Shown: positions 46,283 to 56,264 of the stretch, piece after piece
Position numbering within the stretch: position 1 is the stretch's first letter
Layout of the letters: each line of letters starts with the position of its first letter
Assembly: GCA_039105265.1 (NCBI GenBank)
Contig: JAPFFF010000016.1
Location: 1,736,001-1,800,000, forward strand
Length of the DNA: 64,000 nucleotides
Origin: Tritrichomonas musculus
Lineage: Eukaryota > Parabasalia > Tritrichomonadida > Tritrichomonadidae
Direction of reading: 5' to 3'
Notes under the pieces: model-generated
The model's input: the letters and a program-made list of their open reading frames with translations, nothing else
Told to the model about the DNA's origin: nothing
Database searches by the model: none
Program-made: the position numbers and the translations under genes

Positions 46283-49200
46283 AAAATTTGATGCTTCTGA
46301 ATCTCACTTTTCAAAGCATAATTTGACAAATCCACAGGTTCAGGAATTTCACTTTTCAATGCTATTTGGTCTTCTTCACCAAATTCAGCAAGAGTAACTC
46401 GTACTGGATATGTTCCATCGTAATTATAAAGTACACCTGTTGCTTCATCCCAATAAAACGAGCCCAAATTTGTTCCCATCACATGAGCTATTGTATCGTG
46501 TATATTGACAGTTCTGTCTGTCCTGAATATAATATCAAAATCATAACTTAATGCTGAGCCGGTTTTACCAACTAAGTGAGCTCCTTCTTGGAATGGAATG
46601 AATGAAGTAAAATATTTTTCACCAGTAAGACCTTCTGGTTCGTAAGGGCCGTTTGTTATTGGTAGAATAATTTTATTCCCAACTTTCAAATCATTTTTGC
46701 TTCGATATTTTTCATCACAAGCATCTAAAATAATTGTATTATATTCACCGGCAACAAGAGATGTTAAAATAGCAGATGCTTGAGCTGATAACGGTTTATC
46801 ATCATCAGTCATGATTTTCTGAAGAACATCATCTGATGGTTTTTCGTCTGGGTTCAATTGCAACTCACTATTTTTGAGAACTGTTGGAATCTCACTTTTC
46901 ACTTGCTCAATAGCAAGGGCCAACTCTGTTGTCAATGAATATTTATCGTCACATTCTGATTCAGTCAAATATTTATCAGTTTCTGTTTTATATAAATCAT
47001 TAATTAAAACTTTATTATCATCTTTAAATACAATACTATTTTTATAATTAACTTGTAAGTTAAATTTATCGTTTTCATTAATAAGTGATAAAAAACGAGT
47101 TTGCTTATTATTTGAAAATACAAAATATGTTAAATCATCATTTCTTATATCTATTGTTTGATTCATTAACCGTAATTGTCTCATATTATTTTTTAATTTT
47201 GCATAAGTCAATCCTGAACCAGCATCTAAAGAATCAAATAACATCAAATCATTTATTTCCGATAATGTTGGAATTTCACTTTTCAATGCTAATTGATCTT
47301 CTTCGCCATAATTCAAATCAGTTTTGCTTCGATATTTTGCATCTGCTTCTTCTTTCGTATATAATTCTTCAATATTTGGTTTCTTAGCTAATTCTTGTTG
47401 AATAGTTTCTAAAGCAGCATTTACTTCGTCAGTTGTTGGATATTCCTCGTCTGCATTTCCTCGTAAACTCATCATTGCAACATCATTTTGATGACTATTT
47501 ACTGCTAATGCATTTATTTTTTCATCTAAAGCTTCAATATCAGATAAATAAGCAATATCAGCTGGAGTTTTCTCTAATAATGTTCTAATAAATGTATTTT
47601 TTTCAATGATGCATCCTGCAATCTTATAGTCAGTATTTTCTCCTGTTATGATAATATTTTTATCAATTTTACTGATATTGGATAAATATTTTGTACGATA
47701 TTCTTCCGATTTTGGTTGACCTTCAATTGTGATGCCATCTACAGTTATTGTAGTATCAACCCCTTCATATTCTGTTATGGTTCCTTCTTCAATTTTGAAA
47801 TAAAATCGTTTTTGACCTTCAGAAGTGAATAATTTAAATACACAAATACCATTATTTAATTCATCTTCTGCTTGAAATAAAACTGCAGCTTGTTCATCTT
47901 GATAATGAGTAACAATATCAATAATATCAGTTCTTGTTAATTCACTTTTTCGAATATATTCATTTCCTGAGTCAATTTCATTGATTTTTTCAACAATCTT
48001 TTTGATATAAGGCTTTAACGTATTTCTCATTTGAAAAGATAATTGGACGGCAGACGATAAACTGACAGCAGATGTATCAGGGTCATCTTCTTCTTCAGTA
48101 AATTGAAACTTTTCTACTTGCCTATTCTCTAAATTACACCATTCTAAAACATCATTTAAATTTGTTTTTGAATCATTTGATAAAGCAAGAGGTGTTGTAA
48201 AAGAATCTGCAACAGAAACATTATCTGTTATTTGGTCTGATAAATCAACAACTTTTGTGACAGAAGCAACTTGACCAATACTACCTGCTGCTCCACCTGC
48301 AAAACTGATTAAACTATTACTAATTCCAATTCCTAGTCTTGTCAAATTAATAGCCATTTGGATTTTTTGAGTAAATTGTATAGCGTTTACTGCAGCCTGT
48401 AAATATTGAGTCTTTTCTTTTTGTATTGTCATATCAGATTTTAAGACATCGACATTATGACCCATTTCTTTAACATCATAACTAACAACATCAAAAGAAT
48501 TAGTTAATAAATTTAAATCACTTCTCATTGTCGAAATATTATCTGCCGAAATAATTTTTGATGAACAAATATTATAATCCGTATATAAAGTTGAAGCTGC
48601 ATTTGGATTTGGATAAACTTCAAAATATTGTTGTTTCATAATATATTCAAATGGATTTGTTTTTGGGTCCCAATTTACTTCTTCTATCGGGTCGACCAAA
48701 TATTTATTCAAATATAATTCAATATTTTTTGATGTTGTATTGATATGAGAATTTGAATATGAACCTCCAGTACTTTCAATAGTATCAATGATAGGACTTA
48801 ATGCAAAACAACTTTTTGAGCCAATAACATACATTTCTCCTATTTTGAATGATAAAGTATTCCAACAAGTATCATCTTGGTCAGCCCATTTAAATGATAT
48901 TTCTACATGATGAATTTCATTTTGAATTTTCTTTTCGATAGTTTCATTTTCGCCAATATTATATTGAATAAATTTTAAGACAATCCCAGCTATATCATAT
49001 CCTTCATGAGCTGGAAAATCATCGACATAAAAAATTGCTGGCCAAAGTTTATAGTCAGAATTTGAATTAATTTTTTCACCATTAAGTTTGACCATCTGAC
49101 ATTTAACCGTTCCATTCAATATCATATCTGATATTAAGCAAGTTCTCTTTTTGGGAGAGAGAAAGATATTTCCATCTGACCTTTTTATCATCATACAACA

Positions 49201-50184
49201 AGTTTTTCCTTTCCAACCTGTCATATCTGTCATCATATCATTTGCATCTTTCAAATCAACAAATGAATTACATTTCAATAATGATTTTGGCTTGAGAAGA
49301 CCTTGACAATTTTCACCTTTCCATTGGCCATCACTCCATGTCAAATACCATGAATTGTCAAAACAAAAATCTTTAAATTTAAATTCTAATCCATCAGGTA
49401 TAATATAATCATCAGGAATTTGATAAATCATTTTATAATAAGGTATTTCTTCTATTGTCTCTTCTGTAATTATTTGCGGACGATAGAAATATTTGGCATC
49501 ACTTTTATGTAATTTTAATGCATTTTCTGCCACAATTGTAGAACATTTAATCGATTTATCTGTTTTTAAACAAGTTGGTTCAAATTGATTCAAAATACTT
49601 AAATCACCATTTATATATAAAGTATATGGGTTTATCGACAAATTTTTATCAAATGCAATATAAAATGAGTCTTCTAAATTTAAAACATCTGCACCCCCAA
49701 TCGCATAAGTTGATATGAGGGTATCATCATTTACTGTGCAATAATTATTTTCTTGGTCAAACATAATAACAGGACATTTTATTTTATTGTCTTTTGTTGA
49801 AATATAGAATTCTTTAATATATCTTCCTTGTTCATCATAAATGACATTTTTACGTAAAACAATTTTAAATATATTTTGATTTAATGATAAGAATTTTTGT
49901 TTAATATTTGATGGTACGTTTATTAATAAAACATTACATGCTAAACCATTTATTGTTTCTGAACGAAGTGAAATATCTTTATTTTCAATCATAAAGTTGT
50001 CAATTCCTGTTTCAATTGAAAAATTTGAGTCTGTTGTTGATGGGGTATTTGGGGTATAGTCAGCCAATTTCTCATCCATTAATTGATTGACATCTTCTTG
50101 AGTCATCAAATTACTGGTCAATTTTGTTTGACCATCAACTTGAAATTCAATATCTCCTAAGAATTTTGTTATCCGTGAACTCAT
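46279..50184 (-). CDS. Giant fibre-like protein of element C
   Basis: The first 900 aa of this 1301-aa protein are unique to C: beta-rich N-terminal part, an Ala/Gly-rich hydrophobic stretch near 630-660, then helical coils. The last 400 residues contain modules seen in A and B: KNSELQLNPDEKPSDDV, DDKPLSAQASAILTSLVAGE, NDLKVGNKIILPITNG, DEATGVLYNYDGTYPVRVT and KSEIPEPVDLS. The last 375 bases or so are nearly identical to the fibre of B. The frame then stops early and its natural tail is out of frame downstream (see 45877). An AAAATATTTTTT motif lies 15-30 bp before the ATG. Host attachment is the inferred role. Confidence 0.8.
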   Translation of the reverse strand: MSSRITKFLGDIEFQVDGQTKLTSNLMTQEDVNQLMDEKLADYTPNTPSTTDSNFSIETGIDNFMIENKDISLRSETINGLACNVLLINVPSNIKQKFLSLNQNIFKIVLRKNVIYDEQGRYIKEFYISTKDNKIKCPVIMFDQENNYCTVNDDTLISTYAIGGADVLNLEDSFYIAFDKNLSINPYTLYINGDLSILNQFEPTCLKTDKSIKCSTIVAENALKLHKSDAKYFYRPQIITEETIEEIPYYKMIYQIPDDYIIPDGLEFKFKDFCFDNSWYLTWSDGQWKGENCQGLLKPKSLLKCNSFVDLKDANDMMTDMTGWKGKTCCMMIKRSDGNIFLSPKKRTCLISDMILNGTVKCQMVKLNGEKINSNSDYKLWPAIFYVDDFPAHEGYDIAGIVLKFIQYNIGENETIEKKIQNEIHHVEISFKWADQDDTCWNTLSFKIGEMYVIGSKSCFALSPIIDTIESTGGSYSNSHINTTSKNIELYLNKYLVDPIEEVNWDPKTNPFEYIMKQQYFEVYPNPNAASTLYTDYNICSSKIISADNISTMRSDLNLLTNSFDVVSYDVKEMGHNVDVLKSDMTIQKEKTQYLQAAVNAIQFTQKIQMAINLTRLGIGISNSLISFAGGAAGSIGQVASVTKVVDLSDQITDNVSVADSFTTPLALSNDSKTNLNDVLEWCNLENRQVEKFQFTEEEDDPDTSAVSLSSAVQLSFQMRNTLKPYIKKIVEKINEIDSGNEYIRKSELTRTDIIDIVTHYQDEQAAVLFQAEDELNNGICVFKLFTSEGQKRFYFKIEEGTITEYEGVDTTITVDGITIEGQPKSEEYRTKYLSNISKIDKNIIITGENTDYKIAGCIIEKNTFIRTLLEKTPADIAYLSDIEALDEKINALAVNSHQNDVAMMSLRGNADEEYPTTDEVNAALETIQQELAKKPNIEELYTKEEADAKYRSKTDLNYGEEDQLALKSEIPTLSEINDLMLFDSLDAGSGLTYAKLKNNMRQLRLMNQTIDIRNDDLTYFVFSNNKQTRFLSLINENDKFNLQVNYKNSIVFKDDNKVLINDLYKTETDKYLTESECDDKYSLTTELALAIEQVKSEIPTVLKNSELQLNPDEKPSDDVLQKIMTDDDKPLSAQASAILTSLVAGEYNTIILDACDEKYRSKNDLKVGNKIILPITNGPYEPEGLTGEKYFTSFIPFQEGAHLVGKTGSALSYDFDIIFRTDRTVNIHDTIAHVMGTNLGSFYWDEATGVLYNYDGTYPVRVTLAEFGEEDQIALKSEIPEPVDLSNYALKSEIQKHQIF

Positions 50185-50199
50185 TCTTTTTTGAAACTC

Positions 50200-50214
50200 A
50201 AAAAAATATTTTTT
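50200..50214 (-). promoter_or_regulatory. A/T promoter-like motif
   Basis: The coding-strand AAAAAATATTTTTTTGAG lies about 15-30 bp before the giant fibre ATG. Confidence 0.55.
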
Positions 50215-50222
50215 CTATCTTC

Positions 50223-51908
50223 TTACACTATATTTTCACATTTCTTTTCTAAAATTCGAATTCTTTCATCATAAGATTTCATTAAATTCTCTATAGTTAA
50301 CTCTCCCGTTGATAATGTTGGGGTATCTCCTTCAATATTCTGACACTTATTTTCTAAAATTTTAAGTCTATCTTCTAATTGATGTAAATTTGTTTCATTC
50401 ACACAATTACATGTTTTATTCATCAAGTATTCAATATCGTCATCAATTGCATTTATTCCTTGCCAACAAACTGTTAACCCACCATTTAAGTATTCAATTT
50501 GGGTTTTATTTGTTTCAAACCATTGATCCAAAACTTGATCAAAAGTCATTGGCTCTTTTATCACTACTTCTTGTGCTTCAATTCCATGAGTTTCAAGAGA
50601 ATATGTTTCTGCTCCCCCAGTATCTGGATTTGTAAAACCTTTATCTGTTTCTTGTATTATTGCATCGTTTGTTTTTAAGATCGAATTTTGCAAACTCACC
50701 AACTGAGTATTTATATTTGCCACTGATTCTGATATGTCTTGGATGATAGAACTATTTGCTCCAGTCGAAATTTTGTTCAAAATATAATCCAAAGAATGAT
50801 AAGATGTATTTTTCGGATCACCATCTTCCGAATATTTCAGGATTAATTTATCATCGATAAGGACAGGATAATTTTTAAATCTCATAACAAAAGGGGTTGA
50901 TGTATCATCTGCATTTGTTATTGATGTCATCTCAACATTATCGAGTATATCTTTATGATTTTCAAGAGTTCGACAGAGATAATTGCTTGTCATCGTCTCG
51001 TAGGTATCACTAATATCATCTGTATCCTTTTCAGTATATTTTATTGTTAAATTTTGGACATTCCCTTTATCAGTGAGTACAAAATCAGTCAATTTATGAT
51101 TTCCTTCATTATCCATTCCCAGAAGCGTATACAATCCATCAACTTCAATACTTATGGAAAATAAACTACGTTCAGTAATATTTCCATCAATATCTTTTGT
51201 TTGCCATGTAACTTTTTCTGGGTTCAAAAAATCAACAGCATTTTCGAAAATATTATTTGTCCCTATGAAATAGACATCATTATGAAATGTTGTTTCTATC
51301 AAAAAATTGACATCTTTATGTTTGTCATCTAATATTGAAAATGTGGTGTTTCCCATAAATGTCATATTGCCTCCAATTCCTTTATCCTTGTCGAGATATT
51401 TATCTTGTATGTCTTGCAAAGATGCACAAATATTTTGAACGGATAATTCATGAAATTCATTTCCTGAAACAAATCCAAAATATGTATTGTCCCAATCTTG
51501 AAAATGAACAGCTTTATTAAAAATGACATCTCCATTGAATGTCGCGACAACCCCCTGATTATGGTTCTTTTTTTTCTGGTCTTCTGTTAGTTCAAATATT
51601 GTTGTCCCATTTTTGATTGCATCGTTGGTAATTTTATCCTCAAAATCCTCTATCAATAAAAATTCGGATAAGTCGAGATTAAAATTTCCGTCCGAATCAA
51701 ATGCATTATTTATGATATCCAAAACATGATGCATCGTTAACTTATCCCAATCATCAAAAAATACTTTTGATGAATCTTTAAAGTGAACTTCTTCAATTTG
51801 TGTTTCTCCTAACAATACGAGATTTTTTACGACGGAACCATCACCACCTCCTCCGACTCTCCCACTGGTTAAAATTTCAATATCATGTGCAGAATAAACT
51901 CCAGTCAT
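50223..51908 (-). CDS. Second fibre- or spike-like protein
   Basis: Residues 1-400 of this 561-aa protein are beta-rich, with repeated short F.NDVYF.G / VHF.DWDN / GDVIFN-type strands suggesting a beta-helix or stacked trimeric shaft. A helical linker follows (SIIQDISESVANINTQLVSL). The end holds two short coils (LHQLEDRLKILENKCQNIEG and YDERIRILEKKCENI), often seen as trimerisation stalks. It lies between the giant fibre and the possible vertex protein, all co-directional. An AAAATATTTTTTTG motif lies 12-26 bp before the ATG. Confidence 0.65.
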   Translation of the reverse strand: MTGVYSAHDIEILTSGRVGGGGDGSVVKNLVLLGETQIEEVHFKDSSKVFFDDWDKLTMHHVLDIINNAFDSDGNFNLDLSEFLLIEDFEDKITNDAIKNGTTIFELTEDQKKKNHNQGVVATFNGDVIFNKAVHFQDWDNTYFGFVSGNEFHELSVQNICASLQDIQDKYLDKDKGIGGNMTFMGNTTFSILDDKHKDVNFLIETTFHNDVYFIGTNNIFENAVDFLNPEKVTWQTKDIDGNITERSLFSISIEVDGLYTLLGMDNEGNHKLTDFVLTDKGNVQNLTIKYTEKDTDDISDTYETMTSNYLCRTLENHKDILDNVEMTSITNADDTSTPFVMRFKNYPVLIDDKLILKYSEDGDPKNTSYHSLDYILNKISTGANSSIIQDISESVANINTQLVSLQNSILKTNDAIIQETDKGFTNPDTGGAETYSLETHGIEAQEVVIKEPMTFDQVLDQWFETNKTQIEYLNGGLTVCWQGINAIDDDIEYLMNKTCNCVNETNLHQLEDRLKILENKCQNIEGDTPTLSTGELTIENLMKSYDERIRILEKKCENIV

Positions 51909-51919
51909 TTTTTGTTTTC

Positions 51920-51933
51920 AAAAAAATATTTTT
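51920..51933 (-). promoter_or_regulatory. A/T promoter-like motif
   Basis: The coding-strand AAAAATATTTTTTTGAAAAC lies 12-25 bp before the ATG of the second fibre-like gene. Confidence 0.55.
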
Positions 51934-51946
51934 ATCCCATATACTC

Positions 51947-52441
51947 TCAATAAATTAATTTCAAGAATAAAACAAAATCATCAGGAACAATTGTTGTCGT
52001 TCCATCTCCTTTTCCATTTGTGAACCATACTTCAAATCCTTGCTTTCGATTACTATTTACTTTATATTTTCGATTATCATCTGGGACTTGTAAATTTGCA
52101 TAATAAACTAAAGAATCACAATAATTATCTCTGGGAACAAAATTTGCATGGACTTCAATTTCACCATTTATTGAATTTTTATATGTGCATCGACAATATT
52201 GAAAAATAATGTATTTATCTTTTTCGACATTACTTGGGGAAACAAATTCTTGAGGATACATAAAAGCAAAATGATTATTAACGGGATTAAAATAAAATCC
52301 TCTTGTTTTTAAACAATCTAATGTTTGTTCTTGTATTTCTTTCTGAGTTAAAGCCCATCCTCGAATAGGAAAATAAGTTTTATCAGCACCTGTTTGAACA
52401 TTTATATCAGGGTTTATATTATACGAAATTAATCTCGACAT
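51947..52441 (-). CDS. Small beta-rich protein, possible vertex (penton) protein
   Basis: This 164-aa protein was called from the ATG at 52441 (MSRLISYNINPDI), because the longer frame overlaps the capsid gene and has an implausible start. The sequence is mostly predicted strands (VQTGADKTYFPIRGWALTQK, GEIEVHANFVPRDNYC, GFEVWFTNGKGDGTTTIVPD). A single-jelly-roll size and a position directly downstream of the major capsid gene fit a penton or minor capsid protein, as in virophages and Polintons. No definite homology can be claimed by eye. Confidence 0.55.
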   Translation of the reverse strand: MSRLISYNINPDINVQTGADKTYFPIRGWALTQKEIQEQTLDCLKTRGFYFNPVNNHFAFMYPQEFVSPSNVEKDKYIIFQYCRCTYKNSINGEIEVHANFVPRDNYCDSLVYYANLQVPDDNRKYKVNSNRKQGFEVWFTNGKGDGTTTIVPDDFVLFLKLIY

Positions 52442-52469
52442 ATTTATAATAAAAAAAATTATTAATCTT

Positions 52470-54233
52470 TTATTCAAATCCAATAGGGACTCCGTCTTTA
52501 TGATATTCAACTCCATTTTCTGCAGACCATGACCAATAAGTATCAGAACAAATCCACATTTCGGGAGGGGGTCTTTGAGGTTGCTCATCAGCCGTTGTTC
52601 CATCAGCATCTGTCTCAGGATATAAATAAGTATCATTTTTTCCTAATTTGACATTTTCATCTAAATCAATTGCATCTCCATGAAATTCAATTTTTACACC
52701 CCTACAACCAGTATCTATTCCATCGAAAACATATCCTGCATTACCTCTTTCAAGTTGGAAATTGATACCAAAACTGGTATTATCAAAGGTTCCAGAATAA
52801 AATCTTTTTAATGAATGGTCATAAACGTTATTTAAAGGTCTCGATATTGATTCCATAAATTCTTGAGTAGCTTCAACCCCATCCAATTCATTGGCACAAA
52901 GTTGATATTGCACAAATCTGCCATCCCAAGTATTTTCAAATTCTTGTTGAGGGTAAACTTTTTTATCTATCAATAATTGAACATTTTTATACATTGGATT
53001 TTGATAACAAGTGATATCCGAATATTGTCTTGGGAACATCATTGTAATATTTGTTGCATTTCTTAAAGGAACAATTTTTGAGCAAACAATTCCTTTTTCT
53101 GTATGTTTTTGTTCGAAAATATGTCTCGTTAATTCTTGAGCAGGAATATAAATTTCCTCATTAAATACTTCCATTAATTCTTCAACACATTCTGGTTTAA
53201 TGCCAAACCCAAAACAATTTGTTCTTCCTTTTTTAATCATTGGTTTGACCTTTTTATTGACGACTAATGCGTTGTTCATAAATTCCCAATTATAAATTGG
53301 TTCGTTCCCGCCAATGAGATCTTCGGTTCTCTCCATTTTTGAAACAATTTTTCCATCTTGACCAATTTGATTAAATCTTTTTGGAAGTGTTGCTGTTAGA
53401 TGGAAATATCCAATATTTGGATTATTATCCCAAAATCTTTTTAATTCTGCAACATTTGCAGGAGGAATTTGACACCAAACAAGCCCATCTAATGATGTTC
53501 TGATTTCTTCAACAATATCTCCTACAATAATATTTGGATAAAGTCTCCATGCTTGTAAAACCAATTGATCTGTAAATGGGATGATAATTTCCATGGTAAT
53601 TTTTTTCCATTTTGGAGTCTTTGAAGCTTTATCCCAAACGAGTTCGGTCATTGGAATATAGCATCCGCAAACATTTGGAGACATAATACAAACATTTTCC
53701 CATAATGAATGAGAGTGAGGACATGTTATTTTTGCATCTTTTGTTCGAATGGAATTATATGCAAAAGATTCTCGAATCATTTCGTTTTGATAATATTCAT
53801 TAATTAATTTTCCATCACAATAGAATCGAGCTTCTGATATGATTTCAACTGCATCCTTAAAACCAACAAAAATTTGATTTATTTGATGTTCATCTTTTTG
53901 TTTCAAAGTGACTGCTAACCCATCGTCAACTTCTTCTTTTATCCAATTTGCATAATTCAAATCTTTTTCAAAACCGACTTCAAATTCGATTTCCATTGAG
54001 ATGAAACTTTTTTCGATTTGAGATATTGTGTGATTTGGATGAGTGAGCATCAAATGTGTTTTTTCACCAATAGGTAATGGTATATCTTTTTCATGAAATT
54101 CTTCGGAAAATGTTGAAAAAGTGTTATCCCCACTATTAAATTGTAATAATGTTTTCATCTGATATTGAAAAAAGCCCGTAATATCTCCTTCGTTATTTCC
54201 CGAATTTTTATATCTTGCGTTCTCAAAAGTCAT
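52470..54233 (-). CDS. Major capsid protein paralogue 1 (double jelly roll type)
   Basis: This 587-aa protein has features of Maverick/Polinton major capsid proteins: the opening MTFENARYKNSGNNEGD, SGDNTFSTFSEEFHEKD, FVGFKDAVEIISEARFYCDG followed by KLINEYYQNEMIRESFAYNS, and VCIMSPNVCGCYIP. Later motifs are LVLQAWRLYPN, FGIKPECVEEL, DGRFVQYQLCANELDG and NTSFGINFQLERGNAGYVFD. It closely parallels the next gene along its whole length and has the same WICSDTYW ending. It should form the hexagonal capsomers. The A/T motif lies about 10-27 bp before the ATG. Confidence 0.85.
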   Translation of the reverse strand: MTFENARYKNSGNNEGDITGFFQYQMKTLLQFNSGDNTFSTFSEEFHEKDIPLPIGEKTHLMLTHPNHTISQIEKSFISMEIEFEVGFEKDLNYANWIKEEVDDGLAVTLKQKDEHQINQIFVGFKDAVEIISEARFYCDGKLINEYYQNEMIRESFAYNSIRTKDAKITCPHSHSLWENVCIMSPNVCGCYIPMTELVWDKASKTPKWKKITMEIIIPFTDQLVLQAWRLYPNIIVGDIVEEIRTSLDGLVWCQIPPANVAELKRFWDNNPNIGYFHLTATLPKRFNQIGQDGKIVSKMERTEDLIGGNEPIYNWEFMNNALVVNKKVKPMIKKGRTNCFGFGIKPECVEELMEVFNEEIYIPAQELTRHIFEQKHTEKGIVCSKIVPLRNATNITMMFPRQYSDITCYQNPMYKNVQLLIDKKVYPQQEFENTWDGRFVQYQLCANELDGVEATQEFMESISRPLNNVYDHSLKRFYSGTFDNTSFGINFQLERGNAGYVFDGIDTGCRGVKIEFHGDAIDLDENVKLGKNDTYLYPETDADGTTADEQPQRPPPEMWICSDTYWSWSAENGVEYHKDGVPIGFE

Positions 54234-54243
54234 TTTTGTTATT

Positions 54244-54260
54244 CAAAAAAATAATATTTT
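54244..54260 (-). promoter_or_regulatory. A/T promoter-like motif
   Basis: The coding-strand AAAATATTATTTTTTTGAAT lies about 10-27 bp before the first capsid paralogue. Confidence 0.55.
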
Positions 54261-54277
54261 AACTTAATGAATCATTT

Positions 54278-56191
54278 TTACTCGTATCCTGCAGGAATAC
54301 CTCTTTGGTAATATCTAACGCCATCTTGAACGGACCATGTCCAATATGTATCTGAGCAAATCCATAATTCTGGTGGAGGAGGTGATGAAGTATCAGTTAC
54401 TTTTTTCCATTTCAAATCTGAACCTAAATCTGGATAAAATAGGACATCACTTTCACCGGGTCTCATTGGAGAACCATGGAAATCAACAGAAACTGTATGA
54501 CTTCCAGTATCAATACCATCAAAAACATAACCTGCATTACCTCTTTCAAGTTGGAAATTGATACCAAAACTGGTATTATCAAATGGGCACATCAAAAATC
54601 TGGTTCCTTCTGGTGGGTCTGAAGCGCAACGATATCTGTCCGGACTGAGTTCTTTCTTATCAAATTCGAGAGATAATGGCTTTGATATTGATTCCATAAA
54701 TTCTTGTGTTGGTTCTATCATACCATCTAATTCGTTTGCCATTAATTGATATTGGACAAATCTTGCATCCCATGTGTGTTCCCATTCTGTTTCTGGATAT
54801 GTTTTCTTATTGACTATTAATTTTACATCTTTATAATTAATGTTTTGGAATACCGTGTAATCATTACTATGGAGAGGGAACATGACTGTAATATTTGTTG
54901 CATTTCTTAATGGAACGGTCTTTGATTGTTTAAATCCTGACGCGTTTGGATGTCCTTCAAATTGATGTCTGGTTAATTCTTGTGCTGGAATAATAATTGG
55001 TTCATTTAATGTTTCCATCAAAGCTTGAATAACATCAGGTTTAATACCAAAACCTGCACAATTTGTTTTACAATGAGAAATTTTACATCCATTTTCCATT
55101 ACTTTTAATGTTGCTGGAATAACAGAATATTCAATTGTTCGGGGGCCCTTCAATGTTGTCTTTAAAACTTCACGTGGCATCGTTGAAAAACCATAAAATT
55201 TATCTCCATCCGCAGGAACTCCGAATTCATGATCATCCGCCATCGTAAGTCTTCTTGTTTTTTGAACAATCATTGCAGGATTATTGATTTGAACAAAGTG
55301 ATGGGTTATGGGAAGAAAATCTGGTGTACCATATTCTGTTTGTTTTGTATCCATCATCCAAAACTTTTTCACTTCTGCAACATGCTTTGGATGAACTTGG
55401 CACCAAACTAATCCATTGACTGCAAATTTAACTTCTTCTTCCATTTCTCCTAAAATTCTATTTGGATAAAGTCTCCATGCTTGCAAAACGAGTTGGTCAG
55501 TGAATGGAATACATAATTTAATTTCGACATCAACTTCTTTGTCAGCCCTAAATTTATTATTTTGATTTATATTCTCTGTTGACGTTTCATCTGCATTACC
55601 GTTGGCCGCGAAAACACAATCATCATCTTTTCCTGCACTAAAGAATTTCTCGATTGGAATATAAACTCCGCATACATTTGGAGACATCATACAAACATCT
55701 TCCCATAATGAGTGAGAATGTGGACAAGCTTTTTTGGCATCTTTTCCTCGAATACTATTATATGCAAAAGATTCACGAATCATTTCGTTTTGATGATAAT
55801 TGTCAACTAATCTGCCATCAACCCAGAAGAATGCTTCAGAAATTAATTCAACTGCATCTTTAAATCCAACAAATATATATTGTAAATGTCTACTTGTTTT
55901 GTCATATAAAAGTCGATCTGCAATATCTAATTTGAGTTTCAATTGTAAAAATATTTCAACAAATCCTTTTTCTATTTGAGACATTGTGTGTGCAGAATGT
56001 GTTAATCTTAATTTGGTTTTCGTGTTTAAATTCACTGGTTCATCTTTATCATGACAATTTTCTTGTACAATTGAGAATGTATTATCTCCACTATTTCGTT
56101 GAATTAAATTCCTTAATTTGTCGTTGAAGAAGTTTAAAACATCTCCTTCATCATTACCTCTATTTTGGTATTGGACATTCGCGTAAGTCAT
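54278..56191 (-). CDS. Major capsid protein paralogue 2 (double jelly roll type)
   Basis: This 637-aa protein shares the order and many motifs of paralogue 1: MTYANVQYQNRGNDEGD, FVGFKDAVELISEAFFWVDG, NEMIRESFAYNSIRGKDAK, MSPNVCGVYIP, LVLQAWRLYPNRI, DARFVQYQLMANELDG and FGINFQLERGNAGYVFDGID. It is about 50 residues longer, mainly through loops near 180-230 and 300-360. The two genes lie 44 bp apart on one strand. Having two capsid paralogues may mean mixed or alternate capsomers, or one may have a special position in the shell. Confidence 0.85.
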   Translation of the reverse strand: MTYANVQYQNRGNDEGDVLNFFNDKLRNLIQRNSGDNTFSIVQENCHDKDEPVNLNTKTKLRLTHSAHTMSQIEKGFVEIFLQLKLKLDIADRLLYDKTSRHLQYIFVGFKDAVELISEAFFWVDGRLVDNYHQNEMIRESFAYNSIRGKDAKKACPHSHSLWEDVCMMSPNVCGVYIPIEKFFSAGKDDDCVFAANGNADETSTENINQNNKFRADKEVDVEIKLCIPFTDQLVLQAWRLYPNRILGEMEEEVKFAVNGLVWCQVHPKHVAEVKKFWMMDTKQTEYGTPDFLPITHHFVQINNPAMIVQKTRRLTMADDHEFGVPADGDKFYGFSTMPREVLKTTLKGPRTIEYSVIPATLKVMENGCKISHCKTNCAGFGIKPDVIQALMETLNEPIIIPAQELTRHQFEGHPNASGFKQSKTVPLRNATNITVMFPLHSNDYTVFQNINYKDVKLIVNKKTYPETEWEHTWDARFVQYQLMANELDGMIEPTQEFMESISKPLSLEFDKKELSPDRYRCASDPPEGTRFLMCPFDNTSFGINFQLERGNAGYVFDGIDTGSHTVSVDFHGSPMRPGESDVLFYPDLGSDLKWKKVTDTSSPPPPELWICSDTYWTWSVQDGVRYYQRGIPAGYE

Positions 56192-56264
56192 ATTTTCTCA
56201 GTAAATAAAAAAAATAAACCCATATTTCTTTTTTTAAGATGATATTTTTTTTACCTGATGTAAA

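Noticed and set aside
51947-52636. Longer 229-codon start for the possible vertex protein
   Set aside because: The extra residues overlap the capsid gene antiparallel in style and have an implausible start; the ATG at 52441 follows a T-rich leader.
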